DNA of 64,000 nt, taken from an uncultured Pelagibacteraceae bacterium (lineage in GTDB: Bacteria > Pseudomonadota > Alphaproteobacteria > Pelagibacterales > Pelagibacteraceae). Under the pieces are notes generated by a model, which worked only from the letters and a program-made list of their open reading frames with translations, had not been told where the DNA came from and ran no database searches. The DNA lies in the NCBI GenBank assembly GCA_902558815.1, contig CACEFF010000001.1:186001-250000 (forward strand). The letters run 5' to 3'. This document shows, piece after piece, positions 27,267-36,178 of this stretch; the stretch's first letter is position 1, and each line of letters starts with the position of its first letter. The position numbers were made by a program, and so were the translations under genes.

Positions 27267-28028
27267 TTATCTTCTTTGACCAAAAAGTCTTAGAAGCATA
27301 ATAAATAGATTAATAAAATCTAGGTAAAGAGTTAATGCACCCATTACAGCTTTTTTACCCATAATTTCACCTGTATCACTAGTTGAATACATGTTTTTAA
27401 TTTTTTGAGTATCATAAGCAGTGAGACCAACAAAAATTAAAACTCCCAAAACTGAGATAACAAAATACATCATTGAAGATTTCATGAAGATATTAACTAG
27501 TGATGCTATAATAATTCCAATCAATCCCATTATTAAAAAAGATCCTAATTTTGTTAAGTCTCTTTTAGTTGTGTAGCCATAAATGCTCATAGCCCCAAAA
27601 GTGGCTGAGCAGATAAAGAAAACTCTTGTTACACTCATCCCAGTGTAAACTAATAAAATAGAAGACAAAGATAAGCCCATTAAGGCTGCAAAAACCCAAA
27701 AAGTTGTCTGTGCTTTTGCTGCACTCATTTTATTAATTCCAAAACTCATATAAAAAACAATTCCTAAAGGTGCCAACATAACGATCCACTTTAATCCAGA
27801 CATGTAAATAGCATTCCCCATTTGAGTTAATCCCACAATAGATCCAGCAGCATCAGTGGATACTGACATTTTAAATGTTAAAAGGGCCACTATACCAGTT
27901 AATAATATTCCTGTTGCCATATAGTTATATACTTTAAGCATATAGGCTCTTAAGCCCTCATCCGTTACAACTGTTGACTTTTGAGCTTCAGCAGCTCTTC
28001 CTAAAATACCTTTTTTATCAGATTCCAT
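27267..28028 (-). CDS. BAX inhibitor-1/YccA family membrane protein
   Basis: 253 residues with seven predicted transmembrane helices. The family signatures YDTQKIKNMY and ALTLYLDFINLFIMLLRLFG are at the C-terminus. Members act as pH-sensitive calcium leak channels or modulate FtsH proteolysis. It is a single gene, transcribed divergently from the aldo/keto reductase, with 80 bases between the starts. Confidence 0.93.
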   Translation of the reverse strand: MESDKKGILGRAAEAQKSTVVTDEGLRAYMLKVYNYMATGILLTGIVALLTFKMSVSTDAAGSIVGLTQMGNAIYMSGLKWIVMLAPLGIVFYMSFGINKMSAAKAQTTFWVFAALMGLSLSSILLVYTGMSVTRVFFICSATFGAMSIYGYTTKRDLTKLGSFLIMGLIGIIIASLVNIFMKSSMMYFVISVLGVLIFVGLTAYDTQKIKNMYSTSDTGEIMGKKAVMGALTLYLDFINLFIMLLRLFGQRR

Positions 28029-28108
28029 AATTAGTAATATATAATATTCTTTTACTAATTATTCAAGATACCTTAAAAGATTATTAAAATTAATACGATA
28101 AAACCTCT

Positions 28109-29143
28109 ATGAATTACAAAAAATTAGGTAATACAGATCTTGATGTAAGTACAATTTGTCTCGGTACAATGACTTGGGGAGAACAAAATACTCAAGATCA
28201 GGGTTTCGAGCAAATGGATTATGCTTTAGATAAAGGTATAAATTTTTGGGATACTGCTGAAATATATTCTATTCCTCCAAGAGAAGAAACTTTTGGAAAA
28301 ACTGAAGAAATTATTGGCAATTGGTTGTCGAAAAATAATAAGAGAGACAAAATTATTCTTGCTTCAAAAGTTTCTGGACCGAGAAGAGAATATGTTAGAG
28401 GTGGTGAAAATCAATTTGGAAAAAAAAATATTACTAAAGCATTAGAGGGAAGTTTAAAAAGGTTAAAAACTGACTATATCGACTTATATCAACTTCATTG
28501 GCCTGAAAGGAAAACAAATTTTTTTGGCAAATTAGGTTATGAACATGGTGAGGCTGAATGGACTGGATTTGAAGAGGTCTTAGAAAATCTTAAAAGATTT
28601 GTAGATCAAGGAAAAATTAGATACGTTGGTCTATCTAATGAAACTCCATGGGGATTATCTAAGTTTTTAGAAATATCTGAAAACAAAAAGCTTCCAAGAA
28701 TGCTTTCAGTCCAGAATCCCTATAATTTGCTCAACCGGACTTATGAAATAGGTCTTGCCGAAATATCCATGAGAGAAAATGCAGGACTTTTAGCTTATTC
28801 CCCTCTCGCTTGCGGATACCTTTCTGGAAAATATAGAAACAATCAATTACCAAAAGGTTCGAGAATTGCACTTCATAAAGACTTCTGGACTAGATATAAT
28901 AAACCTAACGCAAAAAAAGCAATTGATGCTTACTATGAGGTGGCTAAAAAATATAAATTAGATATGGCACAAATGTCTTTAAAATTTTTAGAAATCCAAC
29001 CGTTTGTAACTTCCGTTATCATAGGTGCAACTACAATGGATCAGTTGAAAACTAATACAGAAAGTGTAAGTATAAATTTAACTGAAGAAATTATAAATGA
29101 CATTAATGAAATACAAGAAATTTATCCTAACCCATGTCCATAA
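28109..29143 (+). CDS. NADP-dependent aldo/keto reductase (Tas-like)
   Basis: 344-residue TIM-barrel oxidoreductase. The catalytic elements are Asp and Tyr in the WDTAEIYS stretch, Lys in ILASKVSG and His in YQLHWPE; SVQNPYNLLNR and the C-terminal VTSVIIGATTMDQL cofactor motif are conserved. Length and the NRTYEIGLAEI segment match the Tas/YajO-like subgroup. The physiological substrate is unknown. Its end overlaps the IalB-like gene by 10 bases. Confidence 0.92.
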   Translation: MNYKKLGNTDLDVSTICLGTMTWGEQNTQDQGFEQMDYALDKGINFWDTAEIYSIPPREETFGKTEEIIGNWLSKNNKRDKIILASKVSGPRREYVRGGENQFGKKNITKALEGSLKRLKTDYIDLYQLHWPERKTNFFGKLGYEHGEAEWTGFEEVLENLKRFVDQGKIRYVGLSNETPWGLSKFLEISENKKLPRMLSVQNPYNLLNRTYEIGLAEISMRENAGLLAYSPLACGYLSGKYRNNQLPKGSRIALHKDFWTRYNKPNAKKAIDAYYEVAKKYKLDMAQMSLKFLEIQPFVTSVIIGATTMDQLKTNTESVSINLTEEIINDINEIQEIYPNPCP

Positions 29144-29646
29144 TTAAAAAAGTTATATTTTTATCAATATTCATTCCAGTTATTTCTATGACAAATTCTT
29201 TTGCAGAAGATTTAAAAAAAATTGGTAAATTTAAGGATTGGGAAGTACTGGTGATGTCTAAGTCTGCTGGTAAAGTATGTTTTGCTCAATCAACTCCTGT
29301 TTTACAAGCACCTAAGAAGAATAAAAGAGACGCAAGATTATTTATAACTTTTAGACCCAGTGAAAAAATTTCAAATGAAATAAGCGCAACAGCTGGTTAC
29401 GAATTTAATAAAAATAACACTGTTTTAGCCACCTCTGGAAATAACAAGTTTAAATTTGATATTAAACAACAAGGTTTTGCTTGGATGACTAGTAACAAAA
29501 AAGAAAACATTATGGTTAAGGTGATGAAAAAAGGATCAAGAATTATGCTTAGTGGATACAACGAGAAAGGATCTCAAACTATAGATCATTATTCACTACT
29601 TGGTTTTACAAAAGCATATAATACTGCAAAAAAAGCCTGTAGTTAA
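29134..29646 (+). CDS. Invasion-associated locus B (IalB)-like exported protein
   Basis: 170 residues with a signal peptide (about residues 1-24, ending SFA-ED). The conserved WEV...VCFAQSTP block and the C-terminal cysteine (KKACS) fit the IalB family, common in free-living alphaproteobacteria despite the name. Two cysteines could form a periplasmic disulfide. Function unknown. It sits between the aldo/keto reductase and argG, three bases before argG. Confidence 0.85.
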   Translation: MSIIKKVIFLSIFIPVISMTNSFAEDLKKIGKFKDWEVLVMSKSAGKVCFAQSTPVLQAPKKNKRDARLFITFRPSEKISNEISATAGYEFNKNNTVLATSGNNKFKFDIKQQGFAWMTSNKKENIMVKVMKKGSRIMLSGYNEKGSQTIDHYSLLGFTKAYNTAKKACS

Positions 29647-29649
29647 TTA

Positions 29650-30837
29650 ATGAAATCAAGAAAAAGAATTGTCTTAGCTTACTCAGGCGGACTAGATACA
29701 TCAATAATTCTTAAATGGCTTCAAGAAAATTATAATGCTGAAGTAATTTGTTACACCGCAGATATTGGTCAGGAGATTAATCGAAAAAAAATTATATCTA
29801 ATGCTAAAAAATTTGGAGTTAAAAACATAATTATAAAAGATCTAAAAGATATTTTTATAAAAGATTATGTTTTTCCAATGATCCGCGGTCATGCGGTTTA
29901 TGAGGGAGTTTATTTATTGGGAACATCTATTGCAAGACCATTAATTGCAAAAGATCAGATCAGAATTGCAAAAAAATATAAAGCTTATGCAGTATCTCAT
30001 GGAGCTACTGGTAAAGGAAATGATCAAATTAGATTTGAACTAGGCTATCATTATTTTGGTCCAAAAATTAAAATAATTGCCCCTTGGAGAATATGGAAAT
30101 TTAAATCTAGAACAGATTTAATTAATTATGCAAAAAAAAATGGAATACCTGTTCCAAAAGACAAAAAAGGTGCACCACCTTTTTCAATTGATGATAATTT
30201 ATTTCACACATCAACTGAAGGTAAAGTTTTAGAAAACCCAAAAAATTTTGCACCAGAGTTTATTTATCAAAGAACTATTTCACCGGAGAAAGCGCCAGAT
30301 AAACCAACATTTCTATCAATTAATTTTAGAAGCGGAGACCCTATTGAAGTTAATAAAAAAAAATTACCTCCAGCAAAGTTACTTGAAAAACTTAATCAAT
30401 TAGCTGGAAAAAACGGAATAGGAAGAGTTGATCTTGTAGAAAATAGATTTTTAGGAATTAAATCAAGAGGGATTTATGAAACTCCTGGAGGAACCTTATT
30501 AATTCATGCTCATAGAGCAATTGAGACTGTTACTTTAGATAAGGAAACAATGCATAAAAAAGAAAACATAATGTCAAGATATGCTGAACTTATCTATAAT
30601 GGTTATTGGTATTCAAAGGAAAGATTTAAACTTCAAAAAATTGTTGATTTAAAGAAAAATAAAGTTAATGGGACCGTTAAACTTAAACTTTATAAAGGAA
30701 ATATTACTATAGTTTCAAGACAAACTAAAAGTTCTGCATATTCACAAAAAAAAGTTTCTTTTGAAGAAAATAAAACATTTAACAAATCTAATGTTGAAAA
30801 ATTTATTAATTTTCATAAGAAAAAACTACGTTCTTAA
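29650..30837 (+). CDS. argG: Argininosuccinate synthase
   Basis: ATP-dependent condensation of citrulline and aspartate, penultimate step of arginine synthesis. At 395 residues it has the standard length. It carries the ATP pyrophosphatase loop AYSGGLDTS near the N-terminus, GATGKGNDQIRFE and the substrate-binding SIDDNLFHTSTEG segment. It begins three bases after the preceding stop, so it is probably co-transcribed. No argH is adjacent. Confidence 0.97.
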   Translation: MKSRKRIVLAYSGGLDTSIILKWLQENYNAEVICYTADIGQEINRKKIISNAKKFGVKNIIIKDLKDIFIKDYVFPMIRGHAVYEGVYLLGTSIARPLIAKDQIRIAKKYKAYAVSHGATGKGNDQIRFELGYHYFGPKIKIIAPWRIWKFKSRTDLINYAKKNGIPVPKDKKGAPPFSIDDNLFHTSTEGKVLENPKNFAPEFIYQRTISPEKAPDKPTFLSINFRSGDPIEVNKKKLPPAKLLEKLNQLAGKNGIGRVDLVENRFLGIKSRGIYETPGGTLLIHAHRAIETVTLDKETMHKKENIMSRYAELIYNGYWYSKERFKLQKIVDLKKNKVNGTVKLKLYKGNITIVSRQTKSSAYSQKKVSFEENKTFNKSNVEKFINFHKKKLRS

Positions 30838-30894
30838 TAAACTTTAGGTCAATTTATCGTTTGTTTAATTTGTTAGAAGCTATATCTTGTAATC

Positions 30895-31353
30895 ATGGAA
30901 TCATTTAAAAATTGGATGAAAGAAGCAGCGAATATTTTATTTGATGATAGTAAAAATGATTTAAGAGCTCTTCCAAAAACTGTCAGATTACAAATTCTAT
31001 TAGTCTTGAGTTTTATTTGGACCACTGTTTTTAGTTTATATGTATTTTCATACACTACTTTTGCATTTGGTTGGGCAGGACTTTTTGTGGCCCACATTGG
31101 ATTAATATTTGCAGTTTATATGACCTTTAAACACTTTCATAGAGCTGAGGAAAGTTCTGCTAGTGTTTTCAAAACAAAAAATTTTGATCCATTTAAGATA
31201 ATGGTTATCGTTTTTGTGGTTGTGTTTATCTTTGTTTTTTCAAAAGGGATAGAAGTATTAACAAGTCCTAACCCTTATTCTTATTCGATTCCTTACGATG
31301 GTTCCTCAAAATCAGTGTTTGAAAAATGGCTACCATTTAGTAAAGATAAGTAA
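30895..31353 (+). CDS. Unknown three-helix membrane protein
   Basis: 152 residues with an amphipathic N-terminus (ESFKNWMKEAANIL) and three predicted transmembrane helices (about 33-54, 60-80 and 103-122), ending in a polar tail. I do not recognise a family. Its stop overlaps the PsiE gene start by one base, so the two are probably made together. Confidence 0.75.
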   Translation: MESFKNWMKEAANILFDDSKNDLRALPKTVRLQILLVLSFIWTTVFSLYVFSYTTFAFGWAGLFVAHIGLIFAVYMTFKHFHRAEESSASVFKTKNFDPFKIMVIVFVVVFIFVFSKGIEVLTSPNPYSYSIPYDGSSKSVFEKWLPFSKDK

Positions 31354-31733
31354 TGGAAAAAATTGCCAAAAATTTACAGCTAGTTTTAATGGTAATTATT
31401 TTAATTAGTACTGTTATAGCGGTTGGAATTGAAATTAATAAAATGTTTCTTGTTAAGTCAGTAACTTTAGCTGATTTACTATTAATGTTTCTTTACTTAG
31501 AAGTGTTAGCAATGGTTAGAGTTTTTTGGGATCAACAATCAATTAGTATAACCTTACCACTTTTAATAGCAATCACTGCACTTGCACGATTTATTATCCT
31601 TCAAGGAAAAGAAATGGATCCAACAGCATTAGTTTATGAGGCAATAGCTATAGTTCTCATCGCTGGTGCGATTGTCATCTTAAGATTAAGACATAGTGAT
31701 AAATTAGGTCTTAAAAGAAAAAAAAATAAATAA
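31353..31733 (+). CDS. psiE: PsiE family phosphate-starvation-inducible membrane protein
   Basis: 126 residues with four hydrophobic segments. The DLLLMFLYLEVLAMVRVFW stretch and the arginine-containing ALARFIILQ helix resemble the PsiE family. In E. coli psiE is under PhoB and CRP control; no clear Pho box is visible here. It is coupled to the upstream membrane protein gene and followed six bases later by the photolyase-like gene. Confidence 0.8.
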   Translation: MEKIAKNLQLVLMVIILISTVIAVGIEINKMFLVKSVTLADLLLMFLYLEVLAMVRVFWDQQSISITLPLLIAITALARFIILQGKEMDPTALVYEAIAIVLIAGAIVILRLRHSDKLGLKRKKNK

Positions 31734-31738
31734 TCTTA

Positions 31739-32881
31739 ATGAATTTTGGGACGTCAAGAGCTTCGGCTATTGAAAATCTTAATAGATTTGTAGATCAAAA
31801 TTTATTTGAATATTCTAAGTTAAGAAATTTTGATTATGGTCCAGACAATAGATCAAATATTTCATGCCTTTCACCTTATATTACTCATGGAATTATTTCA
31901 GAATTAGAAGTAATCAAAAAATCACTGAGCAAATTTTCATTCTCTAAAAATGAAAAATTCATTCAAGAAGTTTTATGGAGAATATATTGGAAGGGTTGGT
32001 TAGAATTAAGACCTAATGTTTGGACTGATTATTTAAACGAATTAAAAAAAGTTCGTGAACAATTTAAAGACAACCAAAACTATAAAAATGCTATTGAAGG
32101 TAATACAAACATAGAATGTTTTAATGAATGGGTAAAAGAATTAAAAGAAACTAATTATTTACATAATCATGCAAGAATGTGGTTTGCAAGTATCTGGATT
32201 TTTACTTTGGATTTACCTTGGCAACTGGGTGCAGAGTTTTTTATGAAATATCTTTATGATGGAGATGCTGCATCCAATACTTTAGGATGGAGATGGGTCG
32301 CTGGAATTCAAACACAAGGAAAAAATTATCTAGCTAGTGAATGGAACATTAAAAAATTTACCAACAACAGATTTAGTAATATCAAACTTAATGAAAATGC
32401 TTCTCCAAAAACAAGCGATAAAACTTATGCTGCATCAAAATTGGAGTTTAACAATCCACAAAATCTTGAAGAAAAAAATCTTCTTATTTTTGAGAATAAC
32501 TTGTCTTTTGAAATAAGTGATTTTAAAGATCAAAAATTTAAAAAGGTTTTTTTAATTTCTAACAAAAATGAAAATCGAAGCATAGAGCTCAGTGAAAAAT
32601 TGGTAAAATTCAAGTCTCAATTAATTGAAGATCAAAAAAAGAGATTGGAAGAAAAATCAATCAATACTGAAATTATAGATTTAAGTGAGATACAGAATAT
32701 TAATGAAACTTCTTATGGTTTATATCCTACAGTTGGTGAAAACCTAGATTTTATAAATACAAATAATTTAAAAATAGAATTTCTGTATAGAAAATTAGAC
32801 CAATTTTCTTGGCAATATTGTAATAAGGGTTTTTTTAATTTTAAAAATTATATTCCAAAAATAATTACAGCTTTTAATTAA
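31739..32881 (+). CDS. Photolyase-like FAD-binding protein with atypical domain order
   Basis: 380 residues. The first about 215 residues match the helical FAD-binding domain of DNA photolyases/cryptochromes: ISCLSPYITHGIIS, EVLWRIYWKGW, NHARMWFAS, YDGDAASNTLGWRWVAGIQT. The N-terminal antenna-type Rossmann domain that normally precedes it is absent. Instead about 150 residues follow at the C-terminus, with alternating strand/helix character (KKVFLISNKNE, INTEIIDLSEI). It is probably light-dependent, either DNA repair or signalling; activity is uncertain. The 3' end overlaps the convergent gene by 4 bases. Confidence 0.78.
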   Translation: MNFGTSRASAIENLNRFVDQNLFEYSKLRNFDYGPDNRSNISCLSPYITHGIISELEVIKKSLSKFSFSKNEKFIQEVLWRIYWKGWLELRPNVWTDYLNELKKVREQFKDNQNYKNAIEGNTNIECFNEWVKELKETNYLHNHARMWFASIWIFTLDLPWQLGAEFFMKYLYDGDAASNTLGWRWVAGIQTQGKNYLASEWNIKKFTNNRFSNIKLNENASPKTSDKTYAASKLEFNNPQNLEEKNLLIFENNLSFEISDFKDQKFKKVFLISNKNENRSIELSEKLVKFKSQLIEDQKKRLEEKSINTEIIDLSEIQNINETSYGLYPTVGENLDFINTNNLKIEFLYRKLDQFSWQYCNKGFFNFKNYIPKIITAFN

Positions 32882-33099
32882 AACCACCTAAACATTCCGA
32901 TAATTCCAGCCGTCGCATAAAAGAATTGTAAAAATAATATTCCTCTATGACCACCCCTATAAGCCCAAATTCCAATTAAAATTGCAGATATAAGTAATAA
33001 ACAAAAACCAAAAAATTCTATTCCAATATTTAAGGCAACAAACAATGAATATAAAATTGCCGTAATAACCCCTGCCCATTCAAAAATTTTATTATTCAT
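32878..33099 (-). CDS. Unknown 73-aa membrane protein
   Basis: 73 residues with two to three predicted transmembrane helices (about 6-24, 26-45 and 52-70) joined by the glycine-rich loop AYRGGHRGI. The family is not recognised. It overlaps the glutamine amidotransferase gene by 4 bases and converges on the photolyase-like gene. Confidence 0.7.
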   Translation of the reverse strand: MNNKIFEWAGVITAILYSLFVALNIGIEFFGFCLLLISAILIGIWAYRGGHRGILFLQFFYATAGIIGMFRWF

Positions 33100-33815
33100 A
33101 AAAGTTTCTTAAAATTTTGATAAAGAATCTTAGAATAATTATTCATATCTGTCATATTATCTTTTGCAGCATTATCAAATTTTTCTAATGCTCCATCTCC
33201 TAATTGATCTTCAAGAGCCTTTTTGTACTCTGGCACACATCCCCATTCGTTAACTGTTGTATCTTTAATTTCGATGTGAAATTGAATACCATAGGCATGA
33301 TTTTGATATTTAAAAATTTGATATTTAGTAACTGGTGATGAAGCCAATAAAGTTATATCTTTGTTTTTATCAATTCCTTCGACCTCATAAGAATGCCATT
33401 GTAAACTTTTTATTTTGTTTGGAAATTTAGAAAATAAATTATCATTATTTTTTTCTTTAGAAAAATTAATATCCATAATCCCTATTTCTGCTGGTTGGGA
33501 TTTAACTACTTTGCCACCAACAACTTCTCCTAACAACTGGCATCCTAAACAAAAACCTAAATAAGGTTTTTTTAAATCAACAACAAATTCTTTGATTGCT
33601 TTTTTTTCTTTAATTAACCAAGGATACTCTTTTTCCATAAAAGTATCCATTGGGCCACCCATACAAAACATCCCATCAAATTTACTAAGATCGCTTGGAA
33701 TTTTTTCTTCTTCGTCAAGCTCTATAGTGGTTAAATTTAATCCATCAGCCAACATTAAATCTTTAATGTAACCAGGGTCTTCAATTTTAATGTGTTGTAA
33801 AACAATTATATTCAC
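33096..33815 (-). CDS. Class I glutamine amidotransferase-like protein
   Basis: 239 residues with a GATase1 fold. The nucleophile elbow is GFCLGCQ (Cys89), and the partner His and Glu are in GIQFHIEI near residue 178. It resembles the GMP-synthase-like stand-alone amidotransferases (YfeJ type), some of which act on gamma-glutamyl compounds; the role is unknown. The start is GTG. It is separated by only five bases from the DUF2256 gene upstream, linking it to the photolyase cluster. Confidence 0.88.
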   Translation of the reverse strand: MNIIVLQHIKIEDPGYIKDLMLADGLNLTTIELDEEEKIPSDLSKFDGMFCMGGPMDTFMEKEYPWLIKEKKAIKEFVVDLKKPYLGFCLGCQLLGEVVGGKVVKSQPAEIGIMDINFSKEKNNDNLFSKFPNKIKSLQWHSYEVEGIDKNKDITLLASSPVTKYQIFKYQNHAYGIQFHIEIKDTTVNEWGCVPEYKKALEDQLGDGALEKFDNAAKDNMTDMNNYSKILYQNFKKLL

Positions 33816-33820
33816 TAAAA

Positions 33821-33949
33821 TTAGCTTAGCTTAGAACACTTCTTTGAACAATATTTTACTCTAACCCAATTTAGCTTCCATTTTTTTCTCCAAATAAAGG
33901 GCCTTTTACAAACTGGACAGGTTTTGGATGGTAAATTTTCTTTTCTCAT
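33821..33949 (-). CDS. DUF2256 small cysteine-motif protein
   Basis: A 42-residue gene reading MRKENLPSKTCPVCKRPF..., with paired cysteines CPVC (Cys11, Cys14) and CSKKC (Cys34, Cys38), forming a likely zinc ribbon, plus the invariant FxWRKKW core of DUF2256. DUF2256 genes are often found beside cryptochrome/photolyase genes. Here its ATG overlaps the stop of the photolyase-related gene by one base, a strong sign of coupled translation. Confidence 0.88.
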   Translation of the reverse strand: MRKENLPSKTCPVCKRPFIWRKKWKLNWVRVKYCSKKCSKLS

Positions 33950-35439
33950 CAAATTGTATTTTGTTTAATAAATTTATCAGCCTCAGATAAAATTAATTTT
34001 TTTCTATCCGTTTTCATTTTATCAAAAATTCTTACCATCATTGATAGTCTAGGATTTGTTAAAAAAAATTTTCTATTCCGATCTATAAATCTCCAATAAA
34101 GACCATCCATTGTATTACACCACTCTCCTTTTTTAAAATCCATCATTTTCATAAAGTAAGCAGATCCACAGATATAAGGTTTAGTTGCAAATATTCCACC
34201 ATCACTGAATAATCCCATGCCATAAACATTTGGTACCATTACCCAGTCAGAAGAATCTACAAACATTTCCATAAACCATTTATAAACTACGTTTGGTTTA
34301 ATTTCACAAAGGTTCATAATGTTTGATAAAATCATCAGTCTTTCAATATGATGAGACCAGCCATGGTTTAATGCATTCTTGATTGCATAATCTAATGGTG
34401 GCAAACCTGTTGTTCCATCATACCAAGATTTTTTCATTTTTCTATTTTGTTTAAAAAAATTTTTTGTTTCCATTTTCTCTGAATAACTTTGATAAATTCC
34501 TCGCATAAACTCTCTCCAACCAATTACCTGACGAACATAACCTTCTAAAGAATTCATTCTTATTTTATTTTTTTTATGAAAATCTAAAACTTTTTGAATA
34601 ATAAATTCAGGAGTTATTAAACCTAAATTGATATAGGGGCTTAAAGCACTGTGAAATAAAATGTTGTCTTTTTGATCTACTGCATCTTCATAATCACCAA
34701 ACAAATTTGATTTTTCTTTTATAAAAAAGTTTAGGAGTTTAATTACATCATCAAATTCTGTTGCTAACCAAAAGTTCTCCGTACTACCTGGATGATCTTT
34801 AAATAATTTTTCTACAATGGGCTTTAATTTTTTTGTATGATTAGTCTCATAAACTTTAGGAAATTTTGGTATTGAAATATCTTTTGGTAATTTGTTTCTA
34901 TTATCTTCATCAAAGCTCCACTTTCCTCCAATTGGATTTCCATCAGCACCCATCAATATTCCTGATTTTTTTCGAACCTCTTTGTAAAAAGTTGCCATAA
35001 AAGGTTTTTTTGATTTTCCCAGGTAATTTTTGAATTCAACTCTTGAATTTAAAAACATGGGAGTTTGAACAACATTCCAATTAATTTTTTCTTTTTTCAA
35101 GAATTGAGAAATCTTTTTTTCAAAAAATTTATCTTCGATTTCAAAACTAGAAATCTCTTCAATTTTTTTTGAATTAATAATTTTTTTTAATTTTTTAAGG
35201 TAATCATCTTTAAATTCTTTATCCTCGATTTTTTTGTACTCTAATTTATATTTATTCTTTTTAAGCTTGTCTGCATAAGATCGCATCGAAGACAAGAATA
35301 ATAGTATTTTCTGCTTGTGATGTTTTTCATAAGTACATAAACCATTGTCTTCTGCCATAAAGAATATATGGTCTTTTTTGAAGCGGTCGAGGTATTTTGA
35401 TGGAAATAATTGATTGCCAAGTATAAAAAATAACTTCAT
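33949..35439 (-). CDS. Photolyase/cryptochrome-related protein (DPRP/FeS-BCP family)
   Basis: 496 residues of the deoxyribodipyrimidine-photolyase-related family, to which the (6-4) photolyase PhrB belongs. An N-terminal Rossmann domain (FFILGNQLFPS) is followed by the FAD domain with EGYVRQVIGWREFMRG, GWSHHIERLMILSN and DWVMVPNVYGMG. From memory of PhrB, the 4Fe-4S ligands Cys350, Cys438 and Cys441 align here with Pro348, Lys436 and a gap or Glu439; only the Cys454 equivalent (Cys441) remains. So the Fe-S cluster is probably missing. It likely repairs UV lesions or senses light. Confidence 0.88.
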   Translation of the reverse strand: MKLFFILGNQLFPSKYLDRFKKDHIFFMAEDNGLCTYEKHHKQKILLFLSSMRSYADKLKKNKYKLEYKKIEDKEFKDDYLKKLKKIINSKKIEEISSFEIEDKFFEKKISQFLKKEKINWNVVQTPMFLNSRVEFKNYLGKSKKPFMATFYKEVRKKSGILMGADGNPIGGKWSFDEDNRNKLPKDISIPKFPKVYETNHTKKLKPIVEKLFKDHPGSTENFWLATEFDDVIKLLNFFIKEKSNLFGDYEDAVDQKDNILFHSALSPYINLGLITPEFIIQKVLDFHKKNKIRMNSLEGYVRQVIGWREFMRGIYQSYSEKMETKNFFKQNRKMKKSWYDGTTGLPPLDYAIKNALNHGWSHHIERLMILSNIMNLCEIKPNVVYKWFMEMFVDSSDWVMVPNVYGMGLFSDGGIFATKPYICGSAYFMKMMDFKKGEWCNTMDGLYWRFIDRNRKFFLTNPRLSMMVRIFDKMKTDRKKLILSEADKFIKQNTI

Positions 35440-35466
35440 GATTAAATATAACTAATAAAATTTTTT

Positions 35467-36177
35467 ATGTCAGAAAAATATATCGTTTTTGGTGCGACAG
35501 GTTCAATCGGATCAAGTTTAGCAGAACAATTGGTAAGCTCAGGAAATAATGTTCATTTAGTTGCAAGAAATGAAACTGAACTTAAAAATATTTCTGATAA
35601 ACTAGGCTGTACATCCACTGTAGCTGATGTTTTGGAGGAAGGATTTATTGATAAAGTTAAAAACGATATCGCAGAAACAAAGGGGATTGCTTACTGTGTA
35701 GGTTCAATTGACTTAAAACCTTTAAGGATGGTTACAGAACAAGATTTCAATAAATGCATGAAACTAAATCTTTATTCTGCAGTTGAATCTATAAAAGGAT
35801 ACCAAGAGAGTTTAAAAAAAAATAAAGGATCAGTAGTTTTATTTTCTACAGTAGCTGCTCAAAGAGGATTTACTAACCATGCTATAATCGCTTCTACAAA
35901 AGCTGCTGTTGAAGGATTAACTGTTTCTTTAGCAGCTGAGTTTGCACCAAACATCAGAGTTAACTGTGTAGCTCCTAGTCTCACACATTCTAAAATTGCT
36001 GAGCCTATGTTAAAAAATAAAGCTTTAGCCGATGGTATAGCAAAAGCTCATCCACTTAAAAGATTGGGTGAAGGAAAAGATTCTGCTTCACTAGCGAGGT
36101 TTCTTATTACTGAAGATAGTTCTTGGGTTACAGGACAAATAATTGCAGTAGATGGTGGAAGATCTAAACTTTCTTAA
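35467..36177 (+). CDS. Short-chain dehydrogenase/reductase-like protein lacking catalytic Tyr
   Basis: 236 residues with the SDR Rossmann fold: GATGSIGSSLA near the N-terminus, NNAG-like region replaced by YCVGSI, Ser127 in LFSTVAAQ and Lys145 in STKAAVEG. The Tyr of the YxxxK pair is replaced by Ile141, so standard SDR catalysis is doubtful, although a subgroup of SDR proteins with this variation exists. The C-terminal end (VTGQIIAVDGG) is typical. It is divergent from the photolyase-related gene by 27 bases. Confidence 0.88.
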   Translation: MSEKYIVFGATGSIGSSLAEQLVSSGNNVHLVARNETELKNISDKLGCTSTVADVLEEGFIDKVKNDIAETKGIAYCVGSIDLKPLRMVTEQDFNKCMKLNLYSAVESIKGYQESLKKNKGSVVLFSTVAAQRGFTNHAIIASTKAAVEGLTVSLAAEFAPNIRVNCVAPSLTHSKIAEPMLKNKALADGIAKAHPLKRLGEGKDSASLARFLITEDSSWVTGQIIAVDGGRSKLS

Positions 36178-36178
36178 A

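Noticed and set aside
27259..28108. Riboswitch in gaps near biosynthetic genes (leu, arg, his, dapF)
   Set aside because: The gaps are too short or lack recognised riboswitch cores; only the ffh leader and the ccmC leader repeat show convincing secondary structure.
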